The notes under the pieces are model-generated. The model saw only the letters and a list, made by a program, of their open reading frames with translations, was not told where the DNA came from and did not search any database. A stretch of DNA of 64,000 nt from Paenibacillus alginolyticus DSM 5050 = NBRC 15375 (GTDB lineage: Bacteria > Bacillota > Bacilli > Paenibacillales > NBRC-103111): assembly GCF_000422905.1 (NCBI RefSeq), contig NZ_AUGY01000008.1:62001-126000 (forward strand), given 5' to 3'. This document shows positions 9,519 to 17,696 of this stretch, one piece after another. A program made the position numbers and the translations under genes. Position 1 is the first letter of the stretch, and the number at the start of each line of letters is the position of its first letter.

Positions 9519-9594
9519 CATGACTTCATCTCTAGGTAATTTTTGCCGATAAACGAAAGAGAGCTACCGTGTACTCGATAGGAGGTTTTCTAGA

Positions 9595-11148
9595 TTGAAG
9601 GACAAGAATCGCATGGATCAGTTAGAACGATTTTTCCAACATAATCCGATCGAAGATCCTCTTTATCTCAAAAAATATGTGAAAGAACATCCTGATCATA
9701 AAATGGCTTGGTACTTATTGGGCAGAGAATACGCGGCGCAAGGAAAAGAAGGCAAAGCAGCGTATTGTTTCGCGCAGTCAGGGGAGATCTATGAGGCTTT
9801 CGAACGTCAGAAAATAGCGTTTGAAGGTCCTTTGCCTGCTTCATCTTCTTCGGCCTTACATAAAGGTGCCATGACAACTGTTAAAAGCAAGCCCAGCGGT
9901 AAAGGGAAATGGCTGCCGTTAATGGTCATGCTATTCCTGTTGGCTGTTCCCGCTGCAATGGATTTAGCGAAGAACGAGGATACGGGGAACGTCCCGAAGG
10001 AGACTTTTGCTGCAGCACCAGCGGCAGCTAATGTGCCGGCAACACCTAAACAGGATGCACCTTCTGGAGTAAAACTGTATTTCTCAAATGGAGATTGGGG
10101 CAACAAGCTTCAACAAGTACTGTCATCCTCAGGATCAGGAGCTGGGGAATCTGTTATCATGGGAGTTCCAAGGAGTGAAGATGGTAAATGGAACGAGTGG
10201 AACAGGTCGGTGAAGCCTTTGATCAGCGTGGAGAGTCATGGTGGAGGCGGGGGTTCAGCAGCATTAAAATATTACCAGTCGCAGACATGTTCCTGTCAGG
10301 TCGCGGATAGCTCCAAGCTTGTTCCCGTCATAGCGAATTGGATGCATGATCGTGAGCAAGCTATTGTCTTACAAAGCGCAATCCAGGCCTTCCAAAAAAA
10401 GACGGGAACGCTGCCAGAGAAGCCTGAACAGCTTTCGAAGCCTTACCCGGATAATCTCTTGCCAGGACTCTCCCCCGAAATGCAGGAGGCGTTCCCTCAA
10501 GCTGTAAGTAAGGTTAATGAAATCGCAAAAGCGGGCAAAGCGCCGCAGGATCCGGTACAATCAGCTGACAAAAACGAGCAGCCGAAACAAGAGCTCAAGG
10601 AACAGGCCGAGCCATCAAGTTCACAGCCGAAAGCTTCCGCAGACCCACTGCTTGAACCGCTTAGGATTGTTATAGATACCGATAAACATCGTTTGGCCCT
10701 TGTTAGTGGAGATTTCATCATCCGAAATTATCCGGTTGGCTTAGGGGGAGAGAAGACGCCGCAAGGGGAGTTCTTCATTAGTGAAAAGGTGCGCAATCCG
10801 AATGGCAAATCGAATGGAGAGTTTGGCAGCCGAGGAATGACTTTGTCGGATACGCTTTATGCAATTCATGGTACGAATAAGCCTTCCAGCATCGGGAAAG
10901 ATGAATCACACGGCTGCGTTCGGATGCAGCAAGCGGACATTGAAGAGCTCTATAACATGGTAACTCACGAAACGAAAGTGACAATTGGTAAAGGGGTATT
11001 ACCACCTTCAAATCCGGACGGAGGAAATGGTAATGGCGGCGAAAACCCGGGAGTAGGAGCTGGGGGAGGGAAGCTAGATCAATCCTTCGGCCTTCCGCTG
11101 CAAACCGATGACAGCAACCCTAGTAAGAAATATAAATGGCTTGATTAA
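9595..11148 (+). CDS. Membrane-anchored L,D-transpeptidase (YkuD family) with cytoplasmic helical N-terminus
   Basis: Predicted to cross-link or tailor peptidoglycan. The 517-residue protein begins at TTG, 9 bases after AGGAGG. Residues 1-75 form a TPR-like helical cytoplasmic segment (AWYLLGREYAAQGKEGKAAYCF), 105-125 is a membrane segment, then a low-complexity Ala/Pro region and a domain with four closely placed features including CSC at 232-234. The YkuD catalytic domain is about 356-466, with H425 in AIHGT and the SHGCVRM motif (H439, nucleophile C441). A Gly/Asn-rich tail follows. An L,D-transpeptidase fused to a cytoplasmic repeat domain is unusual. It has its own terminators on both sides, so it is a single-gene unit. 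Confidence 0.88.
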   Translation: MKDKNRMDQLERFFQHNPIEDPLYLKKYVKEHPDHKMAWYLLGREYAAQGKEGKAAYCFAQSGEIYEAFERQKIAFEGPLPASSSSALHKGAMTTVKSKPSGKGKWLPLMVMLFLLAVPAAMDLAKNEDTGNVPKETFAAAPAAANVPATPKQDAPSGVKLYFSNGDWGNKLQQVLSSSGSGAGESVIMGVPRSEDGKWNEWNRSVKPLISVESHGGGGGSAALKYYQSQTCSCQVADSSKLVPVIANWMHDREQAIVLQSAIQAFQKKTGTLPEKPEQLSKPYPDNLLPGLSPEMQEAFPQAVSKVNEIAKAGKAPQDPVQSADKNEQPKQELKEQAEPSSSQPKASADPLLEPLRIVIDTDKHRLALVSGDFIIRNYPVGLGGEKTPQGEFFISEKVRNPNGKSNGEFGSRGMTLSDTLYAIHGTNKPSSIGKDESHGCVRMQQADIEELYNMVTHETKVTIGKGVLPPSNPDGGNGNGGENPGVGAGGGKLDQSFGLPLQTDDSNPSKKYKWLD

Positions 11149-11163
11149 ACGGAGTAGGAACAA

Positions 11164-11202
11164 GACAAAAACCGTCTGAATAAGCTTCGGACGGTTTTTG
11201 TC
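11164..11202. terminator. Terminator after L,D-transpeptidase gene
   Basis: Perfect 13-bp stem GACAAAAACCGTC / GACGGTTTTTGTC. The A-rich 5' arm and T-rich 3' arm make it usable from both strands. Confidence 0.85.
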
Positions 11203-11232
11203 ATGAAGTACTAGCGTTCCAATGTTTTACTC

Positions 11233-11261
11233 TTGACAACGATGTAGAAAGCGATTACAAT
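11233..11261 (+). promoter_or_regulatory. Near-consensus sigma-A promoter facing the 44-codon minus-strand gene
   Basis: TTGACA, 17-base spacer, TACAAT. Transcription would start near 11268 and run rightwards across the whole minus-strand gene at 11297-11431. There is no plus-strand reading frame of note before 11803, so the product would be a non-coding, antisense RNA, or a long leader of the ABC operon. Confidence 0.6.
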
Positions 11262-11296
11262 TCAAAATGTGATGAATTCAATCACTTCTATCCTAA

Positions 11297-11431
11297 TCAT
11301 TTGTTCAAAATGATCAGTAACGTCATCGTAATGATGACAACAAGCATTATGGATCCTGTCCAAATGATCGCTTTCTTATTGACTTCTTCTTTGGCTCTAC
11401 GATTGGACATCATCGGTTTACGTTTGGACAT
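11297..11431 (-). CDS. Small single-pass membrane peptide, 44 residues
   Basis: Not recognised. The start is the ATG at 11431, behind AAGGTGAT on the minus strand. The first 20 residues are strongly basic (MSKRKPMMSNRRAKEEVNKK), followed by a hydrophobic stretch from about 21 to 42 that would span the membrane and a terminal NK. This is an N-in tail-anchored topology. An extended -10 (TGCTATGAT, minus strand) lies upstream. A near-perfect promoter on the plus strand points straight into the 3' end of the gene, an arrangement seen in type I toxin/antitoxin pairs, though the basic segment of those toxins is usually C-terminal. It could equally be a conserved Paenibacillus membrane peptide of housekeeping function. 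Confidence 0.55.
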   Translation of the reverse strand: MSKRKPMMSNRRAKEEVNKKAIIWTGSIMLVVIITMTLLIILNK

Positions 11432-11534
11432 CGGAATCACCTTTTCCTTGGAGATTAAAGAATATGGTTCTATCATAGCATAAGTAGGGTCGATCATAGA
11501 ATATGCATGTAAAAATGATTTTTAAAATCAAGTA

Positions 11535-11563
11535 TTGACGACCATGTCATTTTATTGTAAGAT
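11535..11563 (+). promoter_or_regulatory. Candidate promoter of sugar ABC operon
   Basis: TTGACG, 17-base spacer, TAAGAT; start expected near 11570. The 371-base stretch 11432-11802 holds this promoter, the leader hairpin at 11624-11677 and the ribosome binding site of the binding-protein gene, and otherwise no gene. Confidence 0.6.
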
Positions 11564-11623
11564 TTAATCACACGAAACACCGAAATCAACTGAATATGTC
11601 AGTTTTAATAACATGTTACCGTA

Positions 11624-11677
11624 AGGGCATTAGTTATTGAAGAATGTAAGTCTTCTTCTATAACTATGCCCTTTTTA
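11624..11677 (+). terminator. Leader terminator/attenuator hairpin before sugar ABC operon
   Basis: Arms AGGGCAT (11624-11630) and ATGCCCT (11666-11672), extended inward by AGTTAT/ATAACT and GAAGA/TCTTC, followed by a T-rich run. It lies about 55 bases after the candidate promoter at 11535-11563 and 125 bases before the first gene. It either ends the transcript from 11233 or acts as an attenuator of the ABC operon. No known riboswitch fold was recognised. Confidence 0.65.
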
Positions 11678-11802
11678 TTTTTGCCAAAAATGATGAACCC
11701 TGAAGGGAGTTGGTAGCGCAAACTACAAGGAAAGTTAAATTTAGGAATACGCTACTTCATAAATAACCATCAGATTTATTAAAAAAGGGAGAAGATGAAC
11801 AC

Positions 11803-13158
11803 ATGAATATGAAAAAATGGTCAACAATGGGCTTGGCTGCATCCATGGTACTTGTAGCAGCAGGCTGTGGTAAATCTGCACCAGTGGAAACAACAAAACC
11901 AGCTGCAACGGCGGCGCCGACGACAGCTGCTACAGCGGCTCCAACAGCTGCTGGTCCCAAAAAATTAACCGGCGATTTTGAAATCCAGTACTTTGTTGGC
12001 GGTTATGGCGACAAATGGTGGAAAAAAGTTATTGCTGATTTCCAAGCAGCTAACCCTGATCTGAAAATTAAAGAAAGTGCGGGACCAAAAATCAACGAAC
12101 AAATGAAACCTCGTTGGATCGCAGGTACTCCACCGGATTTCGTATACATTGACGGACCTGAATTGTTCGATCGTCAAATGGTAACAGACGGACAGCTTGA
12201 AGATTTGACGGATTGGATTAAAGATGCTAAAAACGTTGACGGCGAGAAAATCATTGATTTGCTTGCTCAAAAACCACAAGAGTTTGATGGTAAAATCTAC
12301 AATGTTCCTTTCGTAATGAGCTCATGGGGTATTTTCTACGATAAAGCCCTGTTCAAAGACAAAGGTTGGGCAGAGCCAAAAGATTTCGAAGAATTCTTAG
12401 CGGTAAGTGAGAAAATTAAAGGTGCTGGCATTAATCCTTTCATCCACACAGGTAAATATCCATACTACATTAACGGTGGCGTATTGCTTCCAGCTATCGT
12501 ATCTGCAAACAATAATGACTACAAATTGCTGCAAGACATGTCAACAAATAATCTAGAAGCTTGGAAAAACCCAGCAATCATTAAAGGTCTTAATAAAATC
12601 GTTCAGCTTCGTGACAAAGGTTACATCGACAAAGCATCCGTACAAATCAACCACACGGATTCCCAATCCTTGTTCCTGCAGCACAAAGATGCTTTTATCC
12701 CGAACGGTCTGTGGCTGCCAAACGAAATGGCCAAAGACGTTCCAGCTTCCTTTGATTTCGGATTCATTCCATCCATCACACAAGATAAAGGCGGAAAAGT
12801 GGTAGCTAATACTTCGACTTCGACCTTTGCAATTGCTAAAAAGGCGAAAAACAAAGAAGCAGCAAAAGCGTTTATGCAATTCGTATTCTCAAAAACTCAA
12901 GCTTCCCAGTGGGCTGAGTTGAGCGGTGCTCCTTCGAACGTAAAAGGTGACATCTCCTCCTCGAAAGCACCTAACTTTGTTAAAGATGCGGCGAAATTCT
13001 TGTCATCCCCTGACACAGTTGTAGTGCCAACAGTCTCCTTCGCGGCAGACGTTGACAAAGCCATGCAAGATGCAACAGTGGCATTGACGATTGGTACTAT
13101 TACGCCTGAAGAGTGGGTCAAACGTGTGTCTGATGTCGTAGCGAAACAAAAGAAATAG
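11803..13158 (+). CDS. Sugar ABC transporter substrate-binding lipoprotein (family 1)
   Basis: Captures a sugar outside the membrane and hands it to the two permeases that follow. The 451-residue precursor has a lipoprotein signal ending LVAAGC (C22 lipidated), then a Thr/Ala/Pro linker and an extracellular-solute-binding fold (about 50-445) with PPDFVYIDG and FVMSSWGIFYDKALFK typical of CUT1-family binding proteins. Substrate cannot be read from sequence; the GlcNAc-type PTS gene downstream hints at an amino sugar or chitin oligomer, which is only suggestive. An AAAGGGAG site precedes the start. No ATPase gene is nearby, so a shared MsmX-type ATPase is expected, as is usual for these importers. 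Confidence 0.9.
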   Translation: MNMKKWSTMGLAASMVLVAAGCGKSAPVETTKPAATAAPTTAATAAPTAAGPKKLTGDFEIQYFVGGYGDKWWKKVIADFQAANPDLKIKESAGPKINEQMKPRWIAGTPPDFVYIDGPELFDRQMVTDGQLEDLTDWIKDAKNVDGEKIIDLLAQKPQEFDGKIYNVPFVMSSWGIFYDKALFKDKGWAEPKDFEEFLAVSEKIKGAGINPFIHTGKYPYYINGGVLLPAIVSANNNDYKLLQDMSTNNLEAWKNPAIIKGLNKIVQLRDKGYIDKASVQINHTDSQSLFLQHKDAFIPNGLWLPNEMAKDVPASFDFGFIPSITQDKGGKVVANTSTSTFAIAKKAKNKEAAKAFMQFVFSKTQASQWAELSGAPSNVKGDISSSKAPNFVKDAAKFLSSPDTVVVPTVSFAADVDKAMQDATVALTIGTITPEEWVKRVSDVVAKQKK

Positions 13159-13175
13159 GAACTGAATGAAGCAGT

Positions 13176-13215
13176 GCGGAGAACTTGGAAGGCAATAGCC
13201 TTAGGAGTTCTCCGC
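13176..13215 (+). other. Intra-operon hairpin between binding protein and permease genes
   Basis: Perfect 10-bp outer stem GCGGAGAACT / AGTTCTCCGC with an inner AAGGC-AATA-GCCTT stem and no T run. Such hairpins after a binding-protein gene commonly protect its mRNA so that the lipoprotein is made in excess over the permeases; that role is inferred. Confidence 0.75.
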
Positions 13216-13244
13216 CATTTTAATGATAGGACGGTGAGGATAGA

Positions 13245-14150
13245 ATGAAGACCAAATCGAAAATGTGGAAACGGAATTTATTCATCGCTTCATTCATCAT
13301 TCCGACTTTTCTTTTCTTCTGTGTGTTTACGATATACCCTGTGATACAGGCTTTGCAGAAGTCATTCTATGATTGGTCAGGAATGTCGGAGAATAGCACG
13401 TTTATTGGATTTGATAATTTCGTCGAATTAGTTAAGGATCCCATTATACTTAGAGCCATCGGAAATGATTATTTTTTAGTCGTAGGTAAAGTCATTGGCA
13501 TTATGATTCTGGCGACGTTTTTCGCAGTTGCTTTAACTCGTTTCAAGCTGAGAGGCTCTGGCTTCTTCCGCGCAATATTCTTTATCCCGAATGTGATTTC
13601 AGTCGTTGTTATTGGTGTTCTCTGGAACTTCATCTACAACCCGCAAATTGGATTCCTGAATGCGTTCTTATCACTATTCACAGGAAATAAAGTCGATATT
13701 ACTTGGTTAGGATTTCCACAGCATACGATCTGGATGCTTTTACCCCCAACGATTTGGGCTGGTATCGGCTTCTATATGATCTTGATGATTGCTGCAATCG
13801 TGAATATTCCTGCTTCCTACTATGAAGCAGCTAATATAGACGGAGCTGGTCAATGGTCGCAATTCCGTCACATTACCATGCCGCTCATCTGGGAACAAAT
13901 TATGGTTTCCATTGTTAACATAGTCATTACGACACTCAATGGATCATTCGTAATTGTTCAATTAATGACAAATGGCGGACAGCCTGATAATACGACCCAA
14001 GTTATGGGATCTTATCTGTATCGGATGGCTTTTCAACAATATCATTTCGGTTATGGAGCAGCCATCGGTGTCATGATCTTAATCGTTTCACTGATTACTA
14101 CCCTTGTTCTGCAGCGTATCATGCGCCAAGAAACAATCGAAATGCATTAG
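13245..14150 (+). CDS. Sugar ABC transporter permease, MalF-like (CUT1)
   Basis: Inner-membrane half of the importer, 301 residues with about six membrane helices. The EAA loop that docks the ATPase is visible as YYEAANIDGAGQWSQFRHIT, followed by the conserved MPLIWEQ. The N-terminal SFIIPTFLFFCVFTIYPVIQAL is typical of MalF/UgpA-type permeases. The start ATG follows AGGACGGTGAGG. It lies 87 bases after the binding-protein gene, beyond the intra-operon hairpin, and 42 bases before the second permease. Confidence 0.92.
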   Translation: MKTKSKMWKRNLFIASFIIPTFLFFCVFTIYPVIQALQKSFYDWSGMSENSTFIGFDNFVELVKDPIILRAIGNDYFLVVGKVIGIMILATFFAVALTRFKLRGSGFFRAIFFIPNVISVVVIGVLWNFIYNPQIGFLNAFLSLFTGNKVDITWLGFPQHTIWMLLPPTIWAGIGFYMILMIAAIVNIPASYYEAANIDGAGQWSQFRHITMPLIWEQIMVSIVNIVITTLNGSFVIVQLMTNGGQPDNTTQVMGSYLYRMAFQQYHFGYGAAIGVMILIVSLITTLVLQRIMRQETIEMH

Positions 14151-14192
14151 AGTCATCATAGATAAGAATACTGAAGGAGGGGGAACCATCGT

Positions 14193-15032
14193 ATGGTCAT
14201 CAAAAATCCGTTAGCCAAAATGTTTGTCTGGATCATTCTTCTTATTTGGAGCGTTGCCGTCCTGTATCCATTGATTTGGACATTACTTGATGCGCTCAAA
14301 AATAATGAGCAATTTTTCTTAAATGCCCCATGGGCATTGCCTAAATTCCCGCTGCTTTGGGCAAATTTCTCCTATGTTTGGAGTAAATATAATTTTAGCA
14401 CCTATTTCATGAATTCCATTATTGTGACGGTTGGAAGTACTCTTTTGGGTATGATCCTTGCTGCAATGACAGCCTACATCCTGGCTAGGTATGATTTTAA
14501 AGGGAATAAAATTCTCTTAACGATTTACATTTCATCCATGATGATACCGTTCGCGCTAGCACTGATCCCATTGTTCTTCTTATTAAATGATTTGCACTTA
14601 ATTAATACGTGGTTAGGATTAATTCTTGTCTATGCGGCACTCAATCTTCCGTTTGGAATTTTCTTGCTTGTAGGGTTCTACAAATCACTGCCAAAAGAAA
14701 TTGAAGAAGCGGCGATTATTGACGGGACCTCCCATTACGGAACGTTTTTCCGTGTTATGCTGCCTTTGTCTCAACCGGGTCTAATCACGGTGATGATTAC
14801 AAACATGCTGAATAACTGGAACGAGTACTTCCTAGGGGTTGTCTTGACCAATGAACCAACCAAGTATACGCTTCCAATCGGTCTTGCGGTTATGCAGGCA
14901 GAAATGCAGTATAGAGTTGAGTGGGGACCGTTATTCGCAGGCCTGCTTATAACGACACTTCCAACGTTGATTGTGTATATGATCTTTCAGCGTCAAATCG
15001 CAAGTGGCATTACTGCAGGTGCTGTGAAATAA
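14193..15032 (+). CDS. Sugar ABC transporter permease, MalG-like (CUT1)
   Basis: Second membrane subunit, 279 residues, about six membrane helices. The ATPase-docking loop reads EIEEAAIIDGTSHYGTFFRV followed by MLPLSQPG. NNWNEYFLGVVL and the final QRQIASGITAGAVK are hallmarks of MalG/UgpE-type permeases. GGAGGGGG precedes the ATG. It ends the ABC operon, with a hairpin at 15057-15101 downstream. Confidence 0.92.
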   Translation: MVIKNPLAKMFVWIILLIWSVAVLYPLIWTLLDALKNNEQFFLNAPWALPKFPLLWANFSYVWSKYNFSTYFMNSIIVTVGSTLLGMILAAMTAYILARYDFKGNKILLTIYISSMMIPFALALIPLFFLLNDLHLINTWLGLILVYAALNLPFGIFLLVGFYKSLPKEIEEAAIIDGTSHYGTFFRVMLPLSQPGLITVMITNMLNNWNEYFLGVVLTNEPTKYTLPIGLAVMQAEMQYRVEWGPLFAGLLITTLPTLIVYMIFQRQIASGITAGAVK

Positions 15033-15056
15033 CTGTATAATGGGTTGCATAGAAAA

Positions 15057-15101
15057 AACACCTTATCCTAGAGGATTTTATCCTTTCGGGAGGGTGTTCT
15101 T
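15057..15101 (+). terminator. Probable terminator after ABC permease genes
   Basis: AACACC (15057-15062) pairs with GGTGTT (15093-15098), with an inner ATCCTAGAGGAT hairpin, followed by a short pyrimidine run. An imperfect structure; it could also belong to the leader of the PTS gene. Confidence 0.5.
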
Positions 15102-15174
15102 TCTACTATAATTGGGATAGGCAAGAGCAAACAAGATACGGCCAAACTTGTGGGCTTTTATAGGGGAACATGAC

Positions 15175-16623
15175 ATGAGAGCTATGTATATATTGCAGAA
15201 AATAGGACGTTCATTGATGATTCCGATTGCGGTGCTGCCGGCGGCATCCATTCTTTTACGTATTGGGAAAATGACGTTTAGTGATCCATTTCTTATGCAG
15301 GTGGCTCAGATTTTTGAGTTAGGCGGAAGTGCGATTTTTGATAATTTGCCATTCATATTTGCAATTGGTATTGCCATTGGACTTACGTCGGGAGACGGAA
15401 TTGCGGCACTTGCGGCCGCGGTTGGTTATTTAGTGTTCGACAATGTCTTGAAGCATTTTCAAGTGGGGACTGACTCCGCGGAACGGCTGGATATGGGTGT
15501 TCTAGGCGGTATGCTAGTTGGCATGCTATCTGCTGCATTCTTTAACAGGTTCCAACATACGCGGCTGCCCAAAGCGCTCGGATTTTTCGGAGGCAAGCGA
15601 TTCGTTCCGTTAATTACATCTTTGGTCATGGTTTTCCTAGGGGTTTTGATGGGTTTCATCTGGCCTCCAGTTCAGAAGGGCATAAGTGTAATCGGGTTAT
15701 GGATCGTTGATAATGGGAACATTGGCGTTTTTATCTACGGAATAATGAACAGGCTTCTAATTCCAACGGGTTTGCATCACATTATTAATAATATCGCCTG
15801 GTTTCAAATCGGAGACTACACCACACCAACGGGTAAAGTGCTGCATGGCGATATCTCACGATTTTTTGCTGGAGATCCAGAAGCGGGACTATTCATGACA
15901 GGTTTTTATCCTGTGATCATGTTTGGGCTTCCTGCAGCAGCCTTAGCTTTAAGTAGAAGTTCGTCTTCTAACCGTCAGTTTGTTGTTCCTGTGATGCTTA
16001 GTGCAGCATTAACCAGCTTCCTTACAGGCATAACAGAGCCAATAGAGTTTGCTTTTATGTTCGTAGCACCAGGCTTATATCTCATACATGCCGTTTTAAC
16101 TGGCTTTTCCATGGTGATCATGAATATGCTACAGGTGAAAATGGGATTTGGATTCTCAGCTGGATTTATTGATTTCGTTCTTAGCTGGCAACAATCTACG
16201 AATCCTTTTTGGATTGTCCTTGTTGGCGTAGGGTACTTCTTCCTTTATTATGTGGTATTTCGGGCATATCTGCATTTCTTTCCATTCAAATTGCCCGCTC
16301 AGGACGAAGCTGCTCCGCTTGAAACAGAAGATACCCTGGAGGCTGTCAAAGAAACGAAAGAAGACCGTCCAACCAGCATTCTAAGGCATATTGGCGGACC
16401 TTCTAACATTATTTCGATCGATGCTTGCATTACACGACTGCGTTTGCTGGTGAGTGAAGAAAATTTAATCATGGACAGCGAGCTTAAAGACCTTGGCGCA
16501 ATCGGGGTTATCAGGCTGGGGAAAGGAAACGTACACATTGTTTTTGGTACGGAATCGGAACAAATTCGAGAAAGTATTAAACCCTTGCTGCACTTGCAAA
16601 AAGACAAATCAGGACAAGCCTAA
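15175..16623 (+). CDS. PTS sugar transporter IICB component, N-acetylglucosamine/glucose family
   Basis: Imports and phosphorylates a sugar using phosphate passed from HPr and a IIA protein. The 482-residue protein starts at the ATG at 15175, 8 bases after AGGGGAA. The IIC membrane domain (about 1-385) contains the family motifs RSLMIPIAVLPAA, LGIIITEPIE-like FLTGITEPIEFAFMF and PTGLHHIINN. After an acidic linker, the IIB domain carries the phosphorylation cysteine C418 in IDACITRLRL. The IIA domain is absent, so IIA must come from elsewhere. GlcNAc specificity is suggested by resemblance to NagP/NagE, not proven. The antiterminator gene follows 85 bases downstream. Confidence 0.88.
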   Translation: MRAMYILQKIGRSLMIPIAVLPAASILLRIGKMTFSDPFLMQVAQIFELGGSAIFDNLPFIFAIGIAIGLTSGDGIAALAAAVGYLVFDNVLKHFQVGTDSAERLDMGVLGGMLVGMLSAAFFNRFQHTRLPKALGFFGGKRFVPLITSLVMVFLGVLMGFIWPPVQKGISVIGLWIVDNGNIGVFIYGIMNRLLIPTGLHHIINNIAWFQIGDYTTPTGKVLHGDISRFFAGDPEAGLFMTGFYPVIMFGLPAAALALSRSSSSNRQFVVPVMLSAALTSFLTGITEPIEFAFMFVAPGLYLIHAVLTGFSMVIMNMLQVKMGFGFSAGFIDFVLSWQQSTNPFWIVLVGVGYFFLYYVVFRAYLHFFPFKLPAQDEAAPLETEDTLEAVKETKEDRPTSILRHIGGPSNIISIDACITRLRLLVSEENLIMDSELKDLGAIGVIRLGKGNVHIVFGTESEQIRESIKPLLHLQKDKSGQA

Positions 16624-16628
16624 ATTTA

Positions 16629-16679
16629 CCCCACAAAGTGACGTATGCCTTCGAAGTCTATTCCGATTACTTTGCGGGG
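16629..16679 (+). other. Long inverted repeat between PTS and antiterminator genes
   Basis: CCCCACAAAGT (16629-16639) faces ACTTTGCGGGG (16669-16679), one mismatch, with no T run. It lies 30 bases before the antiterminator start and may limit read-through or expose a regulatory structure. It does not match the ribonucleic antiterminator sequence known for GlcT/LicT. Confidence 0.55.
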
Positions 16680-16708
16680 ACCCCGAAACAAAGATTAGGA
16701 GGTGTCTT

Positions 16709-17542
16709 ATGATTGAACGGACGATCATTCATGTACTGTCCCATAATGTGGTGATGGCACATTTGACATCAGGGAAAAATTCCATTGCTTTCGGTAAAGG
16801 AATTGGCTTCAAAAAAACGCCAGGCATGCTCATTAGCGAAGGCGAAATCACACAAGAATTTCTCCTGCATACATCCGAAGTTCTTAAAAACTACGAACAA
16901 ATTCTGAATGCGGTCGATTTGAAAATTATCGGGATTACAGAGGAAGTCATCGCTTATGCGCAAAGCATGCTGGAAGGCGACTTCTCCGAAACGATTCACG
17001 CCTCGCTCGTTGATCATATTAACTTTGCTGTCGAACGACAAAAACGGGGTATTTTCATCACGAATCCATTCGCTTATGAAATTGGGTATATGTATCCGGA
17101 AGAATACAAAGTAGCCAAAAAGTCCGTAGATTTCCTCAATGCTCATTTGGATGTGAAATTGCCGGAGGATGAAGTTGCCTTCTTGGCCATGCATTTCAAT
17201 GGCGCTCGTAAAAAAGAGCAAGCTTCTGATTCCTTAGCGGTAGTTAGAGTGGTGTCGCAGACGATTGAATCTGCCAAAGAATTAGGCTTTAATTTCGATG
17301 ATTCATTCTCAACGCTGCGGTTCATTAGTCACTTGAAAGGTGTCATTGAACGGGTCAAACAAAGAAAGACGCTCCAGAACTCGCTACTCGAAAAGATTAA
17401 AGAGGAGTATGGAGACACCTATGTAAAGGCGAAGGTGTTATCTCTGATGCTGAGTGATTCGCTTCAATTAGAAGTGCCTGATGATGAAACGGGTTACTTG
17501 ACTATGCATTTGGAACGACTGCTGCAGCGTACCGAAGCCTAG
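16709..17542 (+). CDS. PRD-containing transcription antiterminator (LicT/GlcT family)
   Basis: RNA-binding regulator that prevents leader termination of PTS genes when its sugar is present. The 277-residue protein starts at the ATG at 16709 behind AGGAGG. It has an N-terminal CAT RNA-binding domain (1-55, with FGKGIGFKK), PRD1 (about 65-170) and PRD2 (about 175-277). All four regulatory histidines are in place: H103 (VDHINFA), H162 (LAMHFNGA), H208 (FISHLKG) and H267 (LTMHLERL), so it should be controlled by PTS phosphorylation. It likely regulates the adjoining PTS gene, though its usual RNA target was not recognised by eye in that leader. Confidence 0.93.
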   Translation: MIERTIIHVLSHNVVMAHLTSGKNSIAFGKGIGFKKTPGMLISEGEITQEFLLHTSEVLKNYEQILNAVDLKIIGITEEVIAYAQSMLEGDFSETIHASLVDHINFAVERQKRGIFITNPFAYEIGYMYPEEYKVAKKSVDFLNAHLDVKLPEDEVAFLAMHFNGARKKEQASDSLAVVRVVSQTIESAKELGFNFDDSFSTLRFISHLKGVIERVKQRKTLQNSLLEKIKEEYGDTYVKAKVLSLMLSDSLQLEVPDDETGYLTMHLERLLQRTEA

Positions 17543-17564
17543 GTTGTTAAATAACTTTCTGGAT

Positions 17565-17597
17565 TCCCTTGCAACCTTCATGGAGCAGGGATTTTTT
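17565..17597 (+). terminator. Terminator after antiterminator gene
   Basis: TCCCTTGC pairs with GCAGGGA (one bulge), followed by six T. Confidence 0.6.
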
Positions 17598-17696
17598 GTT
17601 TGAAATAAAGGTGAAATGCCTTTCCGTGGATTGCATATTTGCACGTTGTCAGCTAAACTGACTGTTAGAGTCATTAGAGAACGGAGTGCATAGGAC

